Shown: one piece after another, positions 1-10,845 of the stretch | Numbering within the stretch: position 1 is the first letter of the stretch | How the letters are laid out: the number at the start of each line of letters is the position of its first letter | Assembly: GCA_030765045.1 (NCBI GenBank) | Contig: CM060963.1 | Location: 68,480,617 to 68,544,616, forward strand | Direction of reading: 5' to 3' | DNA: 64,000 nt | Origin: Tenodera sinensis | Lineage: Eukaryota > Arthropoda > Insecta > Mantodea > Mantidae | Made by a program: the position numbers and the translations under genes | Notes under the pieces: generated by a model | Databases searched by the model: none | Told to the model about the DNA's origin: nothing | Seen by the model: the letters and a program-made list of their open reading frames with translations, nothing else

Positions 1-978
1 CATATTTTTTAAATGCTTGAGATAATTCTGTCCCTGTTGTATGTTCCCTCAGTGGAATGACTTCAAGCATATATTCATGTATCGAGAGGTTGTTAGTAAC
101 TCCACGAGTGAAAATTACCAATTGTGCTGTGTCAGCGTTGTCAGTGCTTTCATCTAACGCGAGAGAAACGGCTATAAATTCATGGACCTCGGTTGGTAGT
201 CTTTTTTCGGCTATTTCTCCTATTTTATATATCCTTCTCAGTATGGTTCGTGGTCATAATGCAATATTACTAAAAATATAATATTGTTCAGGGAAAATTA
301 TGTTGGCAACTTTACTCTCACGTTTCTTAATAAATCTCCATCACTAAAACACCTCAGTGACTGAGCAATCTTCAAAGCAACAACATAGCTGGCGTGAAGT
401 TGTTTATCAGTTGTAATATTTGAATTAATATTAGGTGTATTATCTGAATATTGCGCTTTGAGCTGTTGCAGTTGGTTCGTCCGATCTATATCTAAAAATA
501 AATAAATAAATAAATAAAATAAAAAAATAAAAAAAATAAAACGAATGAAAGACATTACGTCAGTGTTATGCGTGTTACTTTAAATCGTAGTGTAAATTTA
601 TGAATACATGCTTGTCTATAATTGTATGGTGATCTTATGACATGTATCATAATGCCGCTTGATGTTCCATTGATGAGTGCCTTTTTGAACTTTAGAGCAC
701 AACAGACACCTTACGTTCTTTACATGATGAGGGAAGAAATAATCAAAGTGCTATTCTAGATATCAAATTTAATAGACCAGGAATAATTACATGCGCTCTA
801 AAGCGCAGAAATTTATCTTTAGAAGTGCAGGTAAATACGAGAGGACAGTTCGCCCGTGATCGGTGTGTTTGCAATGCCAGTTAAGGCTGCAAGGTTTGGG
901 AGGGGGAGGCAGAGTAAGCGCTGCCCCTGACACGTCATAGCTGCGAGGCCTCATTGAGTACATGTTTGCCGACACCTG
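1..978 (-). pseudogene. hAT-superfamily transposon relic with decayed transposase (5' part; runs off the window start)
   Basis: Read on the minus strand. The outer end at 978 begins CAGGTGTCGGCAAAC, the form of terminal inverted repeat known from hAT elements. At about 710-637 the translation gives CLLC...NIKRHYDTCH, matching the N-terminal zinc finger of hAT transposases of the GTF2IRD2/ZBED-like group. At about 405-300 it reads ASYVVALKIAQSLRCFSDGD, and from about 285 to the edge it reads PEQYYIFSNIAL, stop, PRTILRRIYKIGEIAEK and ALDESTDNADTAQLVIF. The ALDEST segment is the start of the RNase-H-like catalytic core. In-frame TGA at about 257, a frame change near 297 and an A/T-rich insertion at 494-542 between finger and core show it is broken. 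The C-terminal half lies outside the window. Known for the family: cut-and-paste transposition in the nucleus. Inferred: dead autonomous copy. Confidence 0.78.
961..978 (-). repeat. hAT-type terminal inverted repeat
   Basis: The minus strand from 978 reads CAGGTGTCGGCAAACATG, close to the CAGGGGTCGGCAAAC termini of Charlie-like hAT elements. The expected 8-bp target duplicate would be 979-986 (ggttaagt); its partner lies beyond the left edge. Confidence 0.6.
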
Positions 979-2445
979 GGTTAAGTTATAAAATGTACAA
1001 CAAATATCATGAATTTTTTTTTTTTTTTTTTTTTTATAATTCTGAGATATTCATTTTTTATTATTTTTTACTGCTTTGGAAAGTTGCTCCGCATAATGCA
1101 GTTAAGATTTTAAAAATTAATGTTTTATAAATAAAGTCTTTAATATTGTATTCATATAGACATACGTTTTAACCCTCATTTTACCATAGGAGAAAAATGT
1201 TAAATAGGAAACTTCAAATTTTGTTGCTTAAACATTTACATGGCATGAGTAAATTGTTTAATAACATCTCACGTAAGCGTGTCAACAAAATTTGTCTCTT
1301 TAATCCTTTTACTAATGCCTACAAAATTTTGTTTCTTTGTATCGAAAGTATATCTTGTTTTCATACTGACAAATGAAAAGCCGAGAACAGAAGGCTCTTT
1401 AAGTATATAATAATACTTATGTTTCTGACTTTTTGCAGTTTAAGAATCACCTCGTGCATACACAGGCGCTCATTCCTACTTTTTGTTCCTTTGTAGCTAA
1501 CTTAGTACTTGAGGGTCTCGGAAATGATTTCCTCACGCAAATACTGTATAGCTTTTAACACAATTTTTATCACGGTATGCTTACAGGCTGATATTTAAAT
1601 AGCTGAGATGCTTAAAACGACACTGTTATGAAAACTATATAGAACTCAAGTATAAGTTTGTAATGTTTAGTGAATGTTAACTATTCACTTGGGCACTTCA
1701 TATGGTTATTAATACTGAGTTCAAAAACCCGCAATATTTTCTCAGCATTAGAATTTCGGAGAGTAGATTCGATTTAATTGTACTAAAATGTCACCAAACA
1801 ATGTCTAGAATCTATTGATGGTGATAAAATCCTAATAAGTCGCGTTATTCTTTAACTAACTATAGTTAAGAATATCTGCGATGTGTTTAATCTAAAAATA
1901 AACAAAAATATCGTTATGCAATAATATGAAAAGCAGTTAAACAATGTGATGTACTGAAACAAAAGCTGATATTTCCGCACATAATGGCACACTCAATATT
2001 TCCACATGATTCCAAGAAAACTGAAATTATATACGTTTGCATAATAACTTAATACTACAAGAAATTTTACTGCATTAGTTGCATATTTTTAATAATGGTA
2101 AGCTTCTTTGTCAACTAGTACTATTGTTCACCTAAGATATGATGCAATGTAATACTGTATTTCCGTAATCGCTAGGCATTTCTTTTATTTGTGTGTGAAC
2201 GTAGCTCGACGTTCGAATATATAATTGTTAAAAGACTTCCACATTCAAGTTGAGAATTGATGACGTTCAAGAGCATAAGGAAATATTTTATCTTGAACAG
2301 AATTTAAAGGTTCATGTGTTTTCAGTAGAATGCGAACAGTAAAATTAACTTAATTTTGTACTGCATGCAAATAAGTGTGGAATCAATGAATAGAATTCTC
2401 TCAATCTCTCTATACACACACACGTACGCACGCAAGAAAAAAAAA

Positions 2446-2448
<3 letters not shown>
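979..2448. other. No gene recognised
   Basis: AT-rich sequence with a poly(T) run at about 1014-1035. I see no long frame, no terminal repeats and no similarity to the other families in the window. Confidence 0.6.
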
Positions 2449-2497
<49 letters not shown>

Positions 2498-2542
2498 ACA
2501 CACACCCACACACATACACACCCACACACACATAGAAATACA

Positions 2543-2574
<32 letters not shown>
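2449..2574. repeat. (CA)n microsatellite with CCCACA and ATACA variants
   Basis: About 125 bp of CA dinucleotides broken by ccca and cata units. It ends exactly at the CTAG terminus of the Helitron-like copy at 2575. Cys/Val-rich frames here are translations of the repeat. Confidence 0.95.
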
Positions 2575-2575
<1 letters not shown>

Positions 2576-3160
2576 TAGCTGAAATATCCGGCGTTGCCCG
2601 TGGTTTAACAATTTATCCCTAAAACTAGTAGACCGAGGTTGCACTTGTCAAACAGCCTTATGTTTCTTTGGAGACATTTAAAAAATATTACTTAATATGC
2701 TTAAACAAAGAGTTAAGGTCTCAGGATACCATAAAGAACAAACAATAAAGAGATTAATTAAGAACACAGGGAAGATATGCAAACGCACTGCTAAGTAATC
2801 ACAAAAACCACAGGAAGAAAAGTGACTAGAGAAAGCACGTTGCATTTCTGTTTCTGTCATATAAATAATAGTATGAATTGTTTGTATACGAGGAAATATA
2901 GAAGGAAATGTGATTGTGTTATGTAAAATAAAAGTGGGTACAGAAAACCGTGTGAATGTGATACGTTGCATAGTAAAATGGTATGTAAACCTACTTGAAA
3001 AAATACACGTACGTGCCGAATTTCACGGGGTTTGGTCAAGTCCTTTAGGAACCCATAGAGCAAAGTTCTAAACATTTATACCTACAGGATGGAAGGGAAG
3101 TAATTACATTACTTCTAATATGTGTTGCATGGAAGTATTACAAACATAAAAGTCTAATGG
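2575..3160 (-). mobile_element. Helitron-like non-autonomous element, copy B1
   Basis: The minus-strand 3' end reads GGCAACGCCGGATATTTCAGC followed by TAG and then T at 2574. A terminal CTAG before a T, with a GGC/GCC stem just upstream, is what Helitron 3' ends look like. The 5' part (minus, about 3085-3010) has a TCCTAAA...GAAATTCGGCA segment shared with the copy at 9205-9659 and partly at 19190-19600. No Rep/helicase coding is present. The 5' boundary is approximate. It could instead belong to another family with a CTAG end; I infer Helitron-like from the terminus only. Confidence 0.5.
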
Positions 3161-3339
3161 CATTTTGTTCTTTGCTCAGCAGATTTCGAAAAAATAAATG
3201 TTTTTTGTTCCAAATTGGATGCGTAATTCCACAAGAATGTACGAAGATAACAGTTTATTACTTGAAAGATGCGTAGAATAACTTATTTCTGGCATAGCTT
3301 CGGTAATTATGGGACATCACATAGGGTTTCGAAATAATT

Positions 3340-3397
3340 AATCGCTTAAAAGACGTGAAGGAATACTCCGAACGGCAACGCCGGATATTTCAGCTAG
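3340..3397 (+). mobile_element. Helitron-like 3' end fragment, copy B4
   Basis: Reads GGCAACGCCGGATATTTCAG and CTAG at 3394-3397, the same terminus as B1 but in the opposite orientation, and runs straight into (TG)n. Confidence 0.5.
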
Positions 3398-3399
3398 TG

Positions 3400-3448
<49 letters not shown>

Positions 3449-3476
3449 GTGTGTGCGTGTGTGTGCGTGTGTGTGC
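3398..3476. repeat. (TG)n microsatellite
   Basis: About 80 bp of TG with a few CG units, directly abutting the CTAG end of the Helitron-like fragment. Confidence 0.95.
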
Positions 3477-3540
3477 GGTGTACGGATGGCTGATGAAGGA
3501 AAATCGTATATATTTCTCTACTGATATAAACTCTTCTTAA

Positions 3541-3810
3541 AATCGTTTATTCCTCTAATCTACTTCATGTTAATTGAGAATATTCGTAGAAATTATATTA
3601 CTGCTAATTTTCTTGTAGCTGCAAAGGGAACATTGGTATACAAGTAGGCTTTAAACGATAGTGAAATATTTAAGAGATGGTCACTATGTGAGGGCTTTGA
3701 CATTCCATTCTAAGTATTTGCATAGCCAAAAGATGAAAAATCAATGTCTTCCTATTTGAGAAAAGTATAAGTGTTTGAAAATTCACACAAATAACAAGGT
3801 ATATCTCAGA
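3541..3810 (+). repeat. Repeat A, head fragment
   Basis: Diverged head/middle of repeat A: cttcatgttaattgagaata, then tgctaattttcttgtagctg and aataacaaggtatatctcag, in the order seen in complete copies. The first 40 bases and the 3' half are missing. Confidence 0.7.
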
Positions 3811-4060
3811 TATAATCTGATTAAAATTGGTAAGCACCAAAAATACTCATAGGCAGTTTTCATCATCCTTAAATCTGATATAGCTCTCCACAATAATGAC
3901 AAAAAACGGACCAGTAAATCTGCCATTAAAAAAGGTGAAGAAAACAAGCTCACAAGAAATCACATATTTTCAATACACAGAAGCTGACATATTTAATAGT
4001 AATACCAATTTGTTGATGGAAACTTCTTCTATGCGAGTAGGAGTTATCAGTTTCTTTTCC

Positions 4061-4927
4061 TTTTTACTTTCTCTACTGGTAAGTAGGGGAAGTATTGTAT
4101 TACACCCAAAAATTCGATGTCGAGATTTCACCGGAAATACACGTTTTGAGGCCCCCTGAATCCAAAAAAAGCATTTTTAGAAAAAGGTCCGTGTGTGTGT
4201 CTGTGTGTCACTCTGTCAGTCGGTGGACAGCATAACTCAAAAACGAAAAGTCGGTTAAAAACCAAAGTTGGTATTTAAGTTTAATGTCTTTCAAGGATGT
4301 GGCAGGAAGATTTTGATGAAAATAGCCCCACCCTAAACTACCCTTTACATGGAAGATTTTTCAAAAAGTTTGATTTTCTTGAAAATGGCTCTAACTATTT
4401 TAATTAAAATGTCATATGTTTGAGATATTTTAATGACAAATGAAATGTATATCTTAAATTTTCTGGCTATAGCCCCTATAATCGCATTTACTCTGGACGA
4501 CTTTTGCATAACTGGTAAACCTTTAGAGATAGACCAAATCATACTATACAAAAAATGTAGATCTTGCTAAAATACACAATTTATGTCTCAATAAGTTTTC
4601 TTGTAGGGTGAACCATTTCGGAGTTATTCCTTGTTATGTGTGTGAGTTTCGGAAAACTTGGAACTTTAGCGAAATGCAACAACGTTGTTCATTTTTTTAT
4701 ATGTTAATCGTGCAAAGAGAACGGAATCTCAAAGGTCAAAAAGATTTGACTGTCGCACAAAGTCTTCTGTATTCTAATATCTCCCTTGCACCTACAAAGA
4801 AATAAGCAATAAGATAATTTGTAGGAATGTTTATCTTAACTAACATGGAAATATAGGAATAAGAGTTTGTAAGAATGGTTAGTACCAGAGCAGAGAAAGT
4901 CATGTGAGTGCAACACATCAGATTTTT
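4061..4927 (-). repeat. Repeat A, near-complete copy
   Basis: On the minus strand it runs from the head (atctgatgtgttgcactcac, right end) to the tail AGTAGAGAAAGTAAA (left end, about 4062). The microsatellite slot is short here (TG/CTG tract at about 4188-4235). It carries a 60-codon frame (4736-4918, minus) and a 68-codon frame (4345-4551, minus) that recur in other copies. It is about 867 bp and one of the best copies for a consensus. Confidence 0.9.
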
Positions 4928-5221
4928 CTGTAAAGTGGTACAGAATAATTCACAGTACCAAATGGCGGATGCCGTAGAATTTTTAAAAATATATTTTAAA
5001 CATAACTATTTTATCTACAATGATAAAAAAATACAACGTGACTAATTGGGACACGAGTAGGTATATGTTTAGGATATTCGCTTTCGCTCATGCAGTAATT
5101 TTTACGAGCGTCACAAGTGTTACATACAACATTTTATGCAATTTTAGTATTAACAGGAGCAAAAGATAGTCAACAAATTTGCTAAATGAAAAATTATAAT
5201 GTATCAGAGATCACATATGTA

Positions 5222-5257
5222 TGACGTAATATGGTTGCTAAGCAGATGTTTCATTGG
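5222..5257. promoter_or_regulatory. Promoter-like motif cluster (CRE-like, X-box-like, inverted CCAAT)
   Basis: TGACGTAAT at 5222-5230, GGTTGCTAAGCAG at 5233-5245 (resembles an RFX X-box half) and ATTGG at 5253-5257, ending 20 bases before an ATG at 5278. Motif spotting only; the assignment as a promoter is inferred. Confidence 0.25.
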
Positions 5258-5277
5258 TTCAACACTTATAGAGGAAA

Positions 5278-5436
5278 ATGGAAGGTACTAATCATAAAAC
5301 TATTGAAAACATGGATTGTCTTCTGCTCGAAATATTAAACGAAACCAAGAGTGCTGAGAGTATTAACTCCAGAAACATCGAAAGATGTTTACGATGTTTG
5401 AATTTTAAAATATATTTAAATAATCCTTGTGTTTGA
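5278..5436 (+). CDS. 52-codon open frame, unrecognised; possible small protein or first exon
   Basis: The frame starts MEGTNHKTIENMDCLLLEI and ends NNPCV before TGA. It is rich in Glu, Asn, Leu and Cys, has no signal peptide or membrane stretch, and matches no family I know. It is listed because it starts 20 bases after a CRE-like/X-box-like/CCAAT cluster, lies outside all the repeat families I recognise, and has a second motif pair (X-box palindrome plus CRE half-site) just downstream at 5521-5541. A pyrimidine tract and AG at about 5465-5480 could be a splice acceptor. At 52 codons in an AT-rich genome it may well be chance. Confidence 0.2.
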   Translation: MEGTNHKTIENMDCLLLEILNETKSAESINSRNIERCLRCLNFKIYLNNPCV

Positions 5437-5520
5437 ATGTTGCTGCACTTGCGAGAGGGACGATTTTAGGTTTTCTTACAGGAAAATTATGTTGGGACAG
5501 TGATTATGTCCTGCTGACTT

Positions 5521-5541
5521 GTTACCATGGTAATTACGTCA
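5521..5541. promoter_or_regulatory. X-box-like palindrome adjoining a CRE half-site
   Basis: GTTACCATGGTAAT at 5521-5534 is one base short of the palindromic RFX site GTTACCATGGTAAC. It overlaps TTACGTCA at 5534-5541. X-box plus CRE spacing of this kind is known from RFX-regulated promoters. Function here is inferred. Confidence 0.3.
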
Positions 5542-6345
5542 TTTTCGGGCACTGGTGTAAGAAACAGGGTAATTTCACACGACTTATGCCGTCATAATAA
5601 TCCATTTCAATGCTAGGATTGCATTCTCTCCATAAAGCTATGTACTTTCAGTGTTTATCAGTGCCCTATTGTATTTACTGGTGAAGCAAGGACAACACGA
5701 CATTTCTTCCAGTAAAGCATTAAAGGAGTGGAGTTGAGGTTGAACTACCATTCCTCCGATTTTGATTAACTGATCCCTTGACAGTTCCGAACTAATACAC
5801 GAACTATAAAGCTTTAGTTATATACACTTCACAATGATTACTTATGATACACATAACGCATTCTTATCACGCAAGAAGAAGAAAGCGGTGAAGTAAGCGA
5901 CATTCTTTGCTGTAAAGGCTTGCTTTTAAGGATGGGCGAATTCTATACACATACTTCCAGTAGTAGTTTTCCATTCCAGCGCACGGAATCGAACGTGGCC
6001 TACTGAGAGACAACATACCTACATCTTTGTGACGGGAAATTTCCCATTAGTACCCGCAAAAACTCCTTTTCCTGGATCACGCAACATGAATCACACGTTA
6101 CGATCATCCGACGCAGTTTCCTTCCCAACATAACAATTGAAAGACTGCTGTAGGAAAACCACAATCACTGCGATAATACATACATATGTCCTGCTTTACA
6201 ATCTCCTGATCTCTGTGGAATTGTACACATGTGAGTACACACTGAGTATGACGCACGTTTAATTAATGGGGTCCTTGAACTCTAAACAACTAACCAAGAC
6301 CGTAATTTATTTTTTCCCTTCTCTGTTTACTTAACACAGAAAATA
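5542..6345. other. No gene recognised; possible tRNA-derived SINE (minus) at about 5940-6060
   Basis: The minus strand over about 6040-5980 reads ...CACGTTCGATTCCGTG..., which fits a tRNA B box, followed by a non-tRNA body. No A box is clear. The rest shows nothing. Confidence 0.3.
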
Positions 6346-6351
6346 CTTGAG

Positions 6352-6612
6352 GCGGCGCCATGGCTGAGTGGTTAGACCGCCTATCTCTCACCAAGGCGAT
6401 CCCAAGGGGCCGTATGATGAATTGTGGTGGACAAGGCGGCATCAAGGGTCCCCCAGTCCCATTCGTTTCACCAACTGCTGTCATTTCATGCCTTCTCTTT
6501 CCTCGCCCATCCTGGCTGCTTTCTCTGATTCAGAGCTTGTCTGCTCGTCGACAGGCATCTAACACTCTCTTGTAATCCCCGGGGGTGTGAATCCTCCACA
6601 GGAGTAGGATGA
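6352..6612 (+). repeat. tRNA-derived SINE, family S3 copy 1
   Basis: The head GCTGAGTGGTTAGACCGCC is an A-box region of Ser/Leu tRNA type. It is followed by ctctcaccaaggcgatccca and a body with gaattgtggtggacaaggcg. The same head and body order occur at 21148-21377. The tRNA acceptor stem does not close and the body is unrelated to tRNA, so it is a SINE rather than a tRNA gene. Confidence 0.65.
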
Positions 6613-6899
6613 GCAAAGAAAGAAAAAGAGAAAATGTTTGCATTCCATCCAAAAATGTTATATTGATACTTCATTACAAACATGTGACGTCCTAACCCTC
6701 AAAAATCGTATTTTAATAAATCTATTTATCAATTCAGCAGCAACAATAAATGAATGCACAGACTGGTCTGAAAAATCGATTTATTGCTGCATTATTAGCT
6801 GTGAAACGATACGCCAACATATTTTGCAGAAGCAACTATAGTTATTAAATTAAAAACCCCTAGCAACAGCCCATGAAGGACCAAGACTTACCGCCCAGT

Positions 6900-7165
6900 C
6901 GCTGCGTCCCCCACCTCCGCCTACTACAGGTGTCATTGGTAGAGTGCAGTACTGGAGGGTGCTACGAGTTCAGCTTCCCGAGCCCTCCCAGCCATTATGC
7001 GGCCTTCTCGACCTGGGACCTCTACTTCTCCATAAAGTAGCTCCTTAATTGCCCCCCCCCCAAAAAAAAAACCTAACGAGGCTGAGTGCATCCCGTGCCA
7101 AACCTCCCAGCGGCGTAAAAATCTCCATGGCGCTACCGAGGATCGAACCCGTGTCCTCCGCGTCC
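6900..7165 (-). repeat. tRNA-derived SINE, family S2 copy 1
   Basis: Minus-strand head with B box GGTTCGATCCTCGG (about 7151-7138), then a body containing ggatgcactcagcctcgtta and gtagctcc. The same body is seen at 15098-15325 and 46130-46446. A homopolymer run (C then A, about 7051-7070) sits inside it. Confidence 0.65.
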
Positions 7166-7339
7166 CCAAATTTTGCTCGATAGTTGTGATCGTTACTCGT
7201 ACGCAAATATATGAACTGGTTACTTGAAAGTTGAACCCATATTTGAGTTTGGATTCTCTAAGGATGAAAGGCAAATCTTTTCATGGAACTCCTCAAAGCC
7301 AAACTAATTTACACCGAAAATCAATCCCATGCTATTAAT

Positions 7340-7492
7340 TACTTTTTCTATGAAGTGCAGTAGGTAGAGTTGATATATTTACACCAAAGTATTTAAAATC
7401 GAGAATTCACCAAAATGCATGTTTTGAGGCACCTGATTTTAAAAGAATGTAGAAAGAATTCTTTGTGTGCAATTGTGTGTGTGTGTTGTGTG

Positions 7493-7559
<67 letters not shown>

Positions 7560-8192
7560 CAGGATAACTCGAGAACAAAAAGCAGGTAAAACGCCAAATT
7601 TTGTGTTTATGTTAAATATGTTCGAAGGATGCCACATGAAGCGATATACAAGGAACTTTCCCCACCCCTAACTAGCATTTACTTGAACACTTTTGCCATT
7701 TTTAATTTTCTAAAAAATGACTAATATTTTGATTAACAGGCCTGTATTCAAGCTATTTGCCTATCAAAAAATGTATCTATCTGTAATGTAATCTATCTGT
7801 ATGTAATATCTTTGTGAGTGGCCCGTAAAATCGTCTTCACTCTGAATGACTTGTATAAATGTGGATACGTTTCCAACATATTCCCTCTTATATTGGGTTA
7901 AAATTTCCAATGCTTATACTTTTCTTAAATGGGAAGACATCCCCCTGCTTATACAAAAGGAATCGAATTTCAAATCCATCACAGAGCGAACAGCTCTTAA
8001 AAGATTTTGACTCACTTAAAGCCTACTGTATTTCTCTATTATCACTGCATTCACAAAGAAATGTATATTAAAACATTTTTGACATATTTATCTCGATTAT
8101 CATGGAATCATTCAAAGAAAAACCCTTTAGTAAGAATAGTTAGTTGAAGAAAGAGTAGAGAAAGTAATGTGAATGTAACCATCAGATTTTTT
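7340..8192 (-). repeat. Repeat A, diverged near-complete copy
   Basis: Tail remnant at 7340-7450 (tttactt type start, aaatcgagaattcaccaaaa, gttttgaggcacctga), (TG)n slot at 7466-7557, then middle and head ending gaaagtaatgtgaatgtaac at about 8180. Substitutions are frequent, so this is an older copy. Confidence 0.8.
7466..7557. repeat. (TG)n microsatellite in the repeat A slot
   Basis: About 90 bp of TG with tgttgtg and tcg interruptions at its left end. Confidence 0.95.
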
Positions 8193-9204
8193 ATTCTGTT
8201 ATTTATGAGGAGAAATACACAGTTTCAGTCGTTTATACCGAATATTGTAAACGAAAACCCAAGAAGAGGGAGTTTAGAAATTATAAGTTTTTTTAATTTT
8301 CAGCCATTTAAAAAGCATTTAGCCCTGGCTGGCCTATTTTATGCTCTCGAGTAGCTAATTTGGGTATATGGAGTTAGCTCAGGCCTCCTTTGAATACCTA
8401 GTAGGAAAGTCATCATTCCTTGCTGCAATTGTATAGGAAGCTTTTCTTAAAGGGAAACATTTCAAAACACTATACAATATATTTAAAATAGTCTTGCAGC
8501 TATAAATCCCACATGGAGCTGACATAGAAGGTTTATGGCGTTTAGTAGCACTAAAAGTAATATTTATGAGTTTTGTCAATTTTTAGCCTTTTTTCGCAGA
8601 TGGGGATCCTAAACTTACAAATAGCATTGTGACTCAGCGGCTATGGCGCAAGCTTATCGGGAGAACGACACCGGGCAGTTCGAGCTGTAAACAGATAAGT
8701 CGTGCGCTTGCCCAGAGTAACCAAGATAAGCACTATTGCCAGATAACTAGAACCCTCTGGATGTTTCGCCATCTCAAATGTTCTGGAAACTTCCGACGAC
8801 AATACAAGCGATGGCTCTCGCAAGTTGTTGGGATTCTAGCGAAGTGAGTTAGCGAATGCGTTTTGATGGGACGAAAAGCTCTGTTCTCCAATCGAGTTTA
8901 TGGTTGAAATGCAGTGAGCGCTATGACTGCAAGGGATTGGAGACGTTTTGCATTAGACTCCACGGCGAGTGAACCGTCCGGAAAAAGAGGCTGCGTCGTG
9001 TGTATCCAACAAGGAAATGAAATCTATGAGGAAATGAACTGACAGTGTCAGTAAGCGAAGTCTCAGCGTAAGTTAACAGTTTCTAGTCTCTAGTTCGTTT
9101 CTTCTATGCTCTTCTCAGTAACCATACAATTTCACCTTTGCTGTAAATCTCATTTCCTTTGCTTGTATGCTGCTTCTATCCTTTTCCCGAATAATCAAGA
9201 ATTC
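8193..9204. other. No gene recognised
   Basis: A moderately GC-rich patch at about 8630-9010 carries two overlapping short frames on opposite strands but no recognisable protein and no terminal repeats. The remainder shows nothing. Confidence 0.5.
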
Positions 9205-9659
9205 AATTGTTATATAAATTAATGTAAGTTTGTCCTCTATACGCTCCTAAACCGATTACCTCGAAATTCGGCATAAGGTTTGTATGTTTTCTCTATTCGC
9301 CCTTCAACATACAATTCTCAATAATTGAAATAGAAATACAACACATATTCACACAACTTCCACACACGTTTGTTTTGTGAAACAGTCCCACTTCTTTCTT
9401 TACTCCATCTTATACAAACAATTCATACAATTTTCTGCATGACTGACAGAGAAATGCAACATCTTAAATGCACACAGCTTTCTCTACTTGTTTTTTTTTT
9501 TCCCTGTGGTATTAGAGGTTGTTCAACAGTACTTTTGCATAGTGTTTTCCCAGTGTTTTTATTTATTTTGTTTATTCTGAGTGCTTTATAGTATCAAATG
9601 TGCGTCTCAAAACTGTAGGGATAAGTGAATCCAGAGTTAATGCTGGATATTTCAGCTAG
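9205..9659 (+). mobile_element. Helitron-like non-autonomous element, copy B2
   Basis: Begins with attaatgtaagtttgtcctc, then a CTCCTAAACCGATTACC...GAAATTCGGCA segment shared with B1, and ends GGATATTTCAG CTAG at 9656-9659 before T. The interior shares taatacaaacaattcatac-type sequence with B1 and B3. Non-coding. Confidence 0.5.
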
Positions 9660-10215
9660 TAAGCTCTAAATCTTCACATCTATTTAGAATTTCATTGTTG
9701 ATCTGCAAGTTGTCGTTAAGTCAGTGATCTAGATTTCTGGAGGAAAATGAGGACTACGATTTATTCCATCTAGAGCGATATCAGATGGCATCTGATGCAA
9801 TAATTAAATTGTGTGACGTGCGACCAGCCAGTGTTGCAACATCGCTTCTTGGGCAATTAAAAGGAAAGCCATTATTCCTTTACTGCATCGTTTTCCTACA
9901 CTGGGTGTCATTCGTTTAGCACACAAATATACACAATGAGTAGATATCATTTCTTTATGGAGGAAGTGTCACAATTTGAAAGCGGAGCCTTTAGCTGTTC
10001 TTTAGCTTGGCTGCCAAATTTATGTATTTCATAGGTCAGTGTTTGGTAAACTAAGGCCCGAGGCTGAACCCAGCTTAAAGCTGTTTTTATATAACCCGCC
10101 TACATATGTGCTTCAAAAGATGTAAATAAAAGGAAACAGTGCGCCTGTATTAGACTAATTTATGAATTAAATATCATCAAACAAAATTACATACTCAGAT
10201 TTTCTTATCCCAAAG
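9660..10215. other. No gene recognised
   Basis: Nothing beyond AT-rich unique-looking sequence. Confidence 0.5.
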
Positions 10216-10217
10216 TT

Positions 10218-10320
10218 ATCTTAGTCCCTACGGCCGCGCTCGCTTAAGAGCTTCGTGGGACAGAGGATTGCGGGTTGGAGTCCCGCCTTCGGCATAGATG
10301 TTTCTGTTTATAAATGTGTG
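10218..10320 (+). repeat. Possible tRNA-derived SINE head
   Basis: gcgctcgcttaagagcttcg followed by ATTGCGGGTTGGAGTCCCGCC, a B-box-like loop with paired flanks (GCGGG/CCCGC). The A box is poor and the family is unassigned. Confidence 0.35.
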
Positions 10321-10575
10321 CATCTATCATTAAAAACGAAGAACTATCATAAGGCAGGAAAAGTGAAAAAAATTCATTTATAAAAAAAAAAACAAGATGT
10401 GTGTAGATGAGCCAAAGAGTGCTATTGTATCTTAAAGGCTGAAAGTAGGAATAGCAGAAGGTTTTATCTGTTTTAAAGACTATTTAAAAATTTTCCCGAT
10501 ATTGCAACAGGAATTGGTCAAATATAGAATAAATGTTCCCATAAACACATGTCCAGAAAGAAATATGTGTTGAGA

Positions 10576-10812
10576 TACGAGCCATTTTACAAAAATGTGC
10601 AGCTTATCCACATTTTTTATAGGTTTGGCATTAACCAATGTCTTTAAATATTCCCATTGCCAGAAATCCAATGGATTGAGGTCTGGCAAACGCGGAGGCC
10701 ATGCTACTGGACCTCCTCGACCAATCCATCGTCTATTAAATGGTTTAAGCATCAGGATCGCTGTAGTTCCAATGTGTGGCCAGGAAGTGTGGGTGACAGA
10801 CTCCTGGACCAT
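10576..10812 (-). pseudogene. Mariner-like (Tc1/mariner superfamily) transposase, C-terminal fragment
   Basis: The minus-strand translation contains RRWIGRGGPVAWPP, then PDLNPLDFWQWEYLKTLV, then NVDKL. The block W-I-G-R-G-G-P-V-x-W-P-x-R-x-P-D-L-x-P-L-D-F is the hallmark of a DDE transposase family common in insect genomes. The stretch just before it (PHIGTTAILMLKP) corresponds in position to the PHF...YLN stretch of the plus-strand piece at 10846-10980 but reads out of register, so a frameshift is likely. Only the last third of a transposase is present and no terminal repeats were found. It is dead by truncation. Confidence 0.75.
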
Positions 10813-10845
10813 ACATTTTATCGAGTAGTATCATCGATTCCTGCG

